Source: Tardiphaga sp. (lineage in GTDB: Bacteria > Pseudomonadota > Alphaproteobacteria > Rhizobiales > Xanthobacteraceae). From it: 64,000 nt of DNA. The DNA lies in assembly GCF_028290495.1 (NCBI RefSeq), contig NZ_JAQGJT010000052.1:1-64000 (forward strand). Direction: 5' to 3'. This document shows positions 61,002 to 64,000 of this stretch, one piece after another; within the stretch, counting starts at the first letter, position 1; each line of letters begins with the position of its first letter. The notes beneath the pieces are model-generated. The model saw nothing but the letters and a program-made list of their open reading frames with translations, did no database searches and was not told where the DNA came from. Both the position numbers and the translations under genes were made by a program.

Positions 61002-61078
61002 GCTTCTGGTTGTTCAATCGAGGAGGTTGCAGGGAGTTGTGTTGCTCGCTGTCTTCTTATTCGGTCTAAGTCACTAAG

Positions 61079-61162
61079 ATCATGGCGTAATTATTATCGT
61101 CAAGAGATCGATAATGGCTTTTTCTTGCAATCTCTGGGTTAGTTGGTAGCATCATGGCGTAA
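61079..61162. repeat. Direct repeat ATCATGGCGTAA and inner dyad
   Basis: ATCATGGCGTAA occurs at 61079-61090 and 61151-61162. Between them ATTATCG (61093-61099) and CGATAAT (61109-61115) form an inverted repeat followed by GGCTTTTT. The region lies between the divergent Gmm-like gene and a small membrane-protein gene. It could be a regulatory site or a short terminator-like structure. Confidence 0.4.
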
Positions 61163-61206
61163 GCACGGTAAATTTTCTGATTTTGATCGTTCTCACCGGG
61201 GTCTTC

Positions 61207-61380
61207 ATGGCGATAGCTGAATTCATGAGCTGGCTTCTCGTCCCGCTCTGCGTTTTGTCGATGATATGGTTCGGTTTGACCTTCGCGGTCCGTAACGACG
61301 ATCCGATGCCCTGGTCGGCATCGGCCGCGCTGATCTCATCGATCAGCTGCTATTTGGCAGTCCACACGCTGTTTGCCTGA
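61207..61380 (+). CDS. Small two-helix membrane protein, unknown function
   Basis: 57 residues from the ATG preceded by ACCGGGG; an in-frame ATT/ATG region upstream to 61183 is less likely. Two hydrophobic segments (FMSWLLVPLCVLSMIWFGLTFAV; SAALISSISCYLAVHTLF) flank a short charged loop NDDPMPW. I do not recognise a family. Confidence 0.6.
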   Translation: MAIAEFMSWLLVPLCVLSMIWFGLTFAVRNDDPMPWSASAALISSISCYLAVHTLFA

Positions 61381-61459
61381 CGAACGTCAGATTTTTTGCC
61401 GATCGCTTTACAAGCGTGGAAGCGCGGTCCGTTCCGATTTTACCGGAACGGAAAACGTT

Positions 61460-62653
61460 CTAGATGACCTTGCCCTGCCGCAATTCCGCAATCTCGCCAT
61501 CGCTGAAACCAAATTCGGCGAGGACTTCATCCGTGTGCTCGCCGAACTCCGGCGGTCGCGCCGCCATGCGGCTGGGCGTCCGTGACAGGGTGAAGGGCTG
61601 GCCGACCAGCCGAATGGCGCGGTCGTCGTCCGTCGGCACGTCCTGCGCGATGCCGAGGTGCTTGACCTGCTCGTCCGCAAACATCTGGTCGACGGAATAG
61701 ATCGGGCCGCACGGGACGCCGGCTGCGTTCAGCTCACGAACCCATTCGTCGGTGGAGCGCTTTTCGGTGAAGCGTGAGATCTCGGCATTGAGAGCATCGC
61801 GGTTCTTCGAGCGCGTCGGGCCGGTCGCGTAGTCGGGGTTCGTCACCAGTTCGGGCGCGCCGATGGCCTGCGCGCAGCGCTCCCAGATCTTGCCGCCGGT
61901 GGTGGCGATATTGATGTAGCCGTCCGAGGTCTTGAAGACGCCGGTCGGGATGCTGGTGGGATGGTTGTTGCCGGCCTGCTTCGGCACATCCTTTTCCATC
62001 AGCCAGCGCGCGGCCTGGAAATCCAGCATGAAGATTTGCGCCTGCAGCAGAGAGGTCTGCACCCATTGACCCTGGCCGGAGACGTCGCGCTCCAGCAAGG
62101 CCGTCAGGATGCCCATCGCGCAGAACAGGCCGGCGGTGAGGTCCGCCACGGGAATGCCGACCCGCATCGGCCCCTGGCCCGGCGCGCCCGTGATCGACAT
62201 CAGGCCGCCCATGCCCTGGGCGATCTGATCGAAGCCGGGTCGCTTGTGATAAGGGCCGTCCTGGCCGAAACCGGAGATGCTGGCATAGACGATGCCGGGA
62301 TTGATCGCCCGCAGGCTCTCATAGTCGATGCCGAGCCGGTCCTTGACGTCAGGCCGAAAGTTCTCGACCACCACGTCCGCCTTTGCCGCCAGCCGCAGAA
62401 ACGCCGCAAGGCCTTTCGGGTCTTTCAGATTGAGCGTCATGGCGCGCTTGTTGCGATGCAGGTTCTGGAAGTCCGATCCCTGCCGCGGTCCGCCGGGTTG
62501 CTCCCCGCCGGCGTCCTCCGTCAGCGCGTCGATCTTGATCACGTTGGCGCCCCAGTCGGATAGCTGGCGCACCGCGGTCGGGCCGGAGCGGATGCGGGTG
62601 AGATCGAGCACAGTGAAACGCGACAGGGCCGACGAGGCGTGTGGAAAGGTCAA
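61460..62653 (-). CDS. Class III CoA-transferase (CaiB/BaiF family)
   Basis: 397 residues from a TTG at 62653, which has GGAG six bases upstream; the TTG at 62665 is an alternative. FTVLDLTRIRSGPTAVRQLSDWGANVIKID is the usual N-terminus. LHRNKRAMTLNLKDPKG, VVENFRPDVKDRLGIDYESL (with the catalytic Asp in the NFRPD region) and YASISGFGQDGPYHKRPGFDQIAQGMGGLMSITG follow. It moves CoA between carboxylic acids; substrates are unknown. No partner genes flank it. Confidence 0.88.
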   Translation of the reverse strand: MTFPHASSALSRFTVLDLTRIRSGPTAVRQLSDWGANVIKIDALTEDAGGEQPGGPRQGSDFQNLHRNKRAMTLNLKDPKGLAAFLRLAAKADVVVENFRPDVKDRLGIDYESLRAINPGIVYASISGFGQDGPYHKRPGFDQIAQGMGGLMSITGAPGQGPMRVGIPVADLTAGLFCAMGILTALLERDVSGQGQWVQTSLLQAQIFMLDFQAARWLMEKDVPKQAGNNHPTSIPTGVFKTSDGYINIATTGGKIWERCAQAIGAPELVTNPDYATGPTRSKNRDALNAEISRFTEKRSTDEWVRELNAAGVPCGPIYSVDQMFADEQVKHLGIAQDVPTDDDRAIRLVGQPFTLSRTPSRMAARPPEFGEHTDEVLAEFGFSDGEIAELRQGKVI

Positions 62654-62793
62654 GGCAAGCTCCAAACGATGGCAGGACGGGCGGGGCGTCGGTCGTACGG
62701 GAGATTTACGGCCCTGAGGAAGGGTCCGCTCCGCCGACTACCATAGCCCGATTCCGAAGCGAGGAAAGCAGCGTGGCACGGTCTGAGCTGCCG

Positions 62794-63462
62794 CTACAAC
62801 CCGTCGGACTCGCCGTTCCTGGGCGTCGAGCGCGGGGTAAACGGCGCATAGGAAGTGCCGGCGGTGGCGGCAGGTGCGTTGGGTACCAAAGGGGTGGCGG
62901 ATGGCGTTTCGGTTCGGCGGAGCGACAGGGTTTCCGTCCGCGCGTCGTGTTGCAGCGTGACCTCGCGTTGCAGCACCGAAACCAGTTCCCAGCCGGCATG
63001 GTTGTCGCCGCGACGCAGCCTCAGCACCTGCTGCGTTGTGTTGTCGATGAAAATGGCGATCGCATCGGTATCGCCGACGATGGAGCCGATCAGGGCCAGC
63101 GGCGGCGGCGGAAGTTCGGTCGTTGGAGCGGGCAGCGCTACCGGAACGGGCTGTATGGCGGGGCCGGCAACGGCGCGTGGCGGCGGGCGGCGCGATGCGG
63201 AAAACAGCGGGCGGTCCCGGGTCGCCGCAAGGCTCGACAGCGGGATGCTCCACAACGGATTGCCGGACAGCGCAGGCGCCGATCGCGGCTCGAACGGCGG
63301 CAACGCCGCATTGCGCGGTGGCCGGGCTCCGGGTGTCGCGAACAGATCGTCCGGCAGGACGTCGAGCGTTGCAGAGGAGGGCGCGGGCCGCGCCGGGCGG
63401 CTGTCGATCATGGCCGCCAAGCCCAGCAGAGCAAGGCCGATGATCCCCCGGAACGGCGTCAT
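62794..63462 (-). CDS. GspN/GspC-like type II secretion component
   Basis: 222 residues. A short hydrophobic N-terminus (IIGLALLGLAAMI) anchors the protein; a Pro-rich linker and the segment NPLWSIPLSSLAATRDRPLFSASRRPP follow, then LALIGSIVGDTDAIAIFIDNTTQQVLRLRRGD, the HR-like fold of GspC/GspN proteins. It belongs to the pseudopilus/inner-membrane part of a type II secretion or related pilus machine. It lies downstream of a GspM-like gene on the minus strand. Confidence 0.7.
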   Translation of the reverse strand: MTPFRGIIGLALLGLAAMIDSRPARPAPSSATLDVLPDDLFATPGARPPRNAALPPFEPRSAPALSGNPLWSIPLSSLAATRDRPLFSASRRPPPRAVAGPAIQPVPVALPAPTTELPPPPLALIGSIVGDTDAIAIFIDNTTQQVLRLRRGDNHAGWELVSVLQREVTLQHDARTETLSLRRTETPSATPLVPNAPAATAGTSYAPFTPRSTPRNGESDGL

Positions 63463-63550
63463 GTCGGCCTCCGATGCCTGCGTGTCACGGCCAGCTTGCG
63501 AGGCAGACTATCGGCTGCCCCGGGCCCGATCAACATGAGGCGTCGCCCGG

Positions 63551-64000
63551 TCATGGTGCGCCCTGCCACTGGCCGGAGATGCCGAGCAGAACCCTGATCC
63601 GTCCGCCGCTGCTTTCGTCACTGGCGGTGCTCTGCGGGATCTGGACATCGAGCTGGTCCACGAACAGAAACGGCATTCCGGCTTCCAGATCGTACAGCAG
63701 CTTCTGCAACGCCGGCTGCTCCATCTCGCAACTCACCAGCAGGCCGACGAAGCCGTTGCGCGCCTCGTTGCCGGCGACATCGACCTGCGACGATTGCACG
63801 GTGCCGCCGACATTCGTGACGGCGGCGGCCACCCGTTGCAGCAGGGCTGCACCTGCCACGGTCACGGTTGGGCCTTCCAGAAACGGCGAGCCGGTGCGTT
63901 GCGCGGCCGAGGGCGCGCCGCTGCGGGGGCCGCGGCTCTCCAGTTGCGACAGCAACTCCGACGTCTCCCGCAGGGTGCGGCTGCGATCCTGGATATCGAG
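63551..64000 (-). CDS. Type II secretion protein GspM (GspMb-like), cut by the window end
   Basis: The C-terminal 149 residues are visible; the reading frame is open to the right edge, starting LDIQDRSRTLRETSELLSQLESRG. GPTVTVAGAALLQRVAAAVTNVGG, VGLLVSCEMEQPALQKLLYDLEAGMPFLFVDQLDVQIPQ is a type II secretion system M (subtype b) layout, and SGQWQ at the end is typical of it. The true N-terminus, with a membrane anchor, lies outside. It is 88 bp upstream of the GspN/C-like gene, so the two form part of one operon. Confidence 0.75.
   Translation of the reverse strand, partial: LDIQDRSRTLRETSELLSQLESRGPRSGAPSAAQRTGSPFLEGPTVTVAGAALLQRVAAAVTNVGGTVQSSQVDVAGNEARNGFVGLLVSCEMEQPALQKLLYDLEAGMPFLFVDQLDVQIPQSTASDESSGGRIRVLLGISGQWQGAP

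Noticed and set aside
1-64000. tRNA, rRNA, CRISPR array, insertion sequence, prophage or toxin-antitoxin pair
   Set aside because: No tRNA-like fold, spaced direct repeats, transposase, integrase or toxin motif was found by eye. A covariance-model and profile search would be needed to exclude weak cases.

Overview
The window is high-GC DNA with tightly packed, often 4-bp-overlapping genes. Gene content (cobalt nitrile hydratase, Ttt/Bug tricarboxylate-type transporter, serine-glyoxylate aminotransferase, many sulfonate-type ABC systems and flavin monooxygenases) and a REP-like intergenic palindrome pair suggest an alphaproteobacterium of the Bradyrhizobium/Rhodopseudomonas/Afipia kind (inference; no rRNA or tRNA gene is visible). 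I saw no insertion sequence, CRISPR array or phage gene.

Region 1 (1-25159) is an organosulfur-scavenging island. It holds six bacterial-luciferase-like (LLM) monooxygenases: three SsuD-like, two NtaA/SnaA/DszA-like and one SfnG-like. Around them are a frameshifted SfnB/DszC-type acyl-CoA-dehydrogenase-like gene, a CmcJ/NvfI-type putative Fe/2-oxoglutarate enzyme, two sulfonate-type ABC transporters with four exported binding proteins, an orphan MetQ-like protein, a small hydrolase and an Lrp/AsnC regulator. Two binding-protein-like genes (1644 and 21633) encode no signal peptide. The left edge carries a fumarate-reductase-like flavoprotein coupled to a free-standing SdhB-type [2Fe-2S] protein, followed by one leaderless binding-protein homologue and an SsuD homologue. 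This is the least explained module in the window.

Region 2 (25844-32789) is a five-gene operon: MFS transporter, glycerol-kinase-like FGGY kinase, GlpD-like dehydrogenase, an alkyl-DHAP-synthase-like flavoprotein, and a GlpP-type antiterminator. Its leader has a sigma70-like promoter and an intrinsic terminator before the first gene, which fits control by its own GlpP.

Region 3 (32879-34906) is a cobalt-type nitrile hydratase set (alpha with a His-rich N-terminus, beta, accessory protein) plus a small unknown gene. Region 4 (34934-40979, minus strand) is a type I secretion locus: a metzincin protease with FG-GAP repeats, an HlyB-like ABC transporter with a degenerate C39 domain, and an HlyD-like adaptor; no TolC is present. 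A decayed acyltransferase gene follows.

Region 5 (42013-53685) is metabolic: glutathione transferase, two enoyl-CoA hydratases, a metallophosphoesterase, a GlcG-like protein, a large D-lactate/glycolate-dehydrogenase-like FAD/Fe-S fusion, serine-glyoxylate aminotransferase and a TctCBA transporter. Region 6 (53692-61001, minus strand) is a seven-gene sugar-nucleotide/glycan operon with a Gmm-like NUDIX gene upstream. The right edge has a class III CoA-transferase and the end of a type II secretion operon (GspN/C-like and GspM) running off the window.
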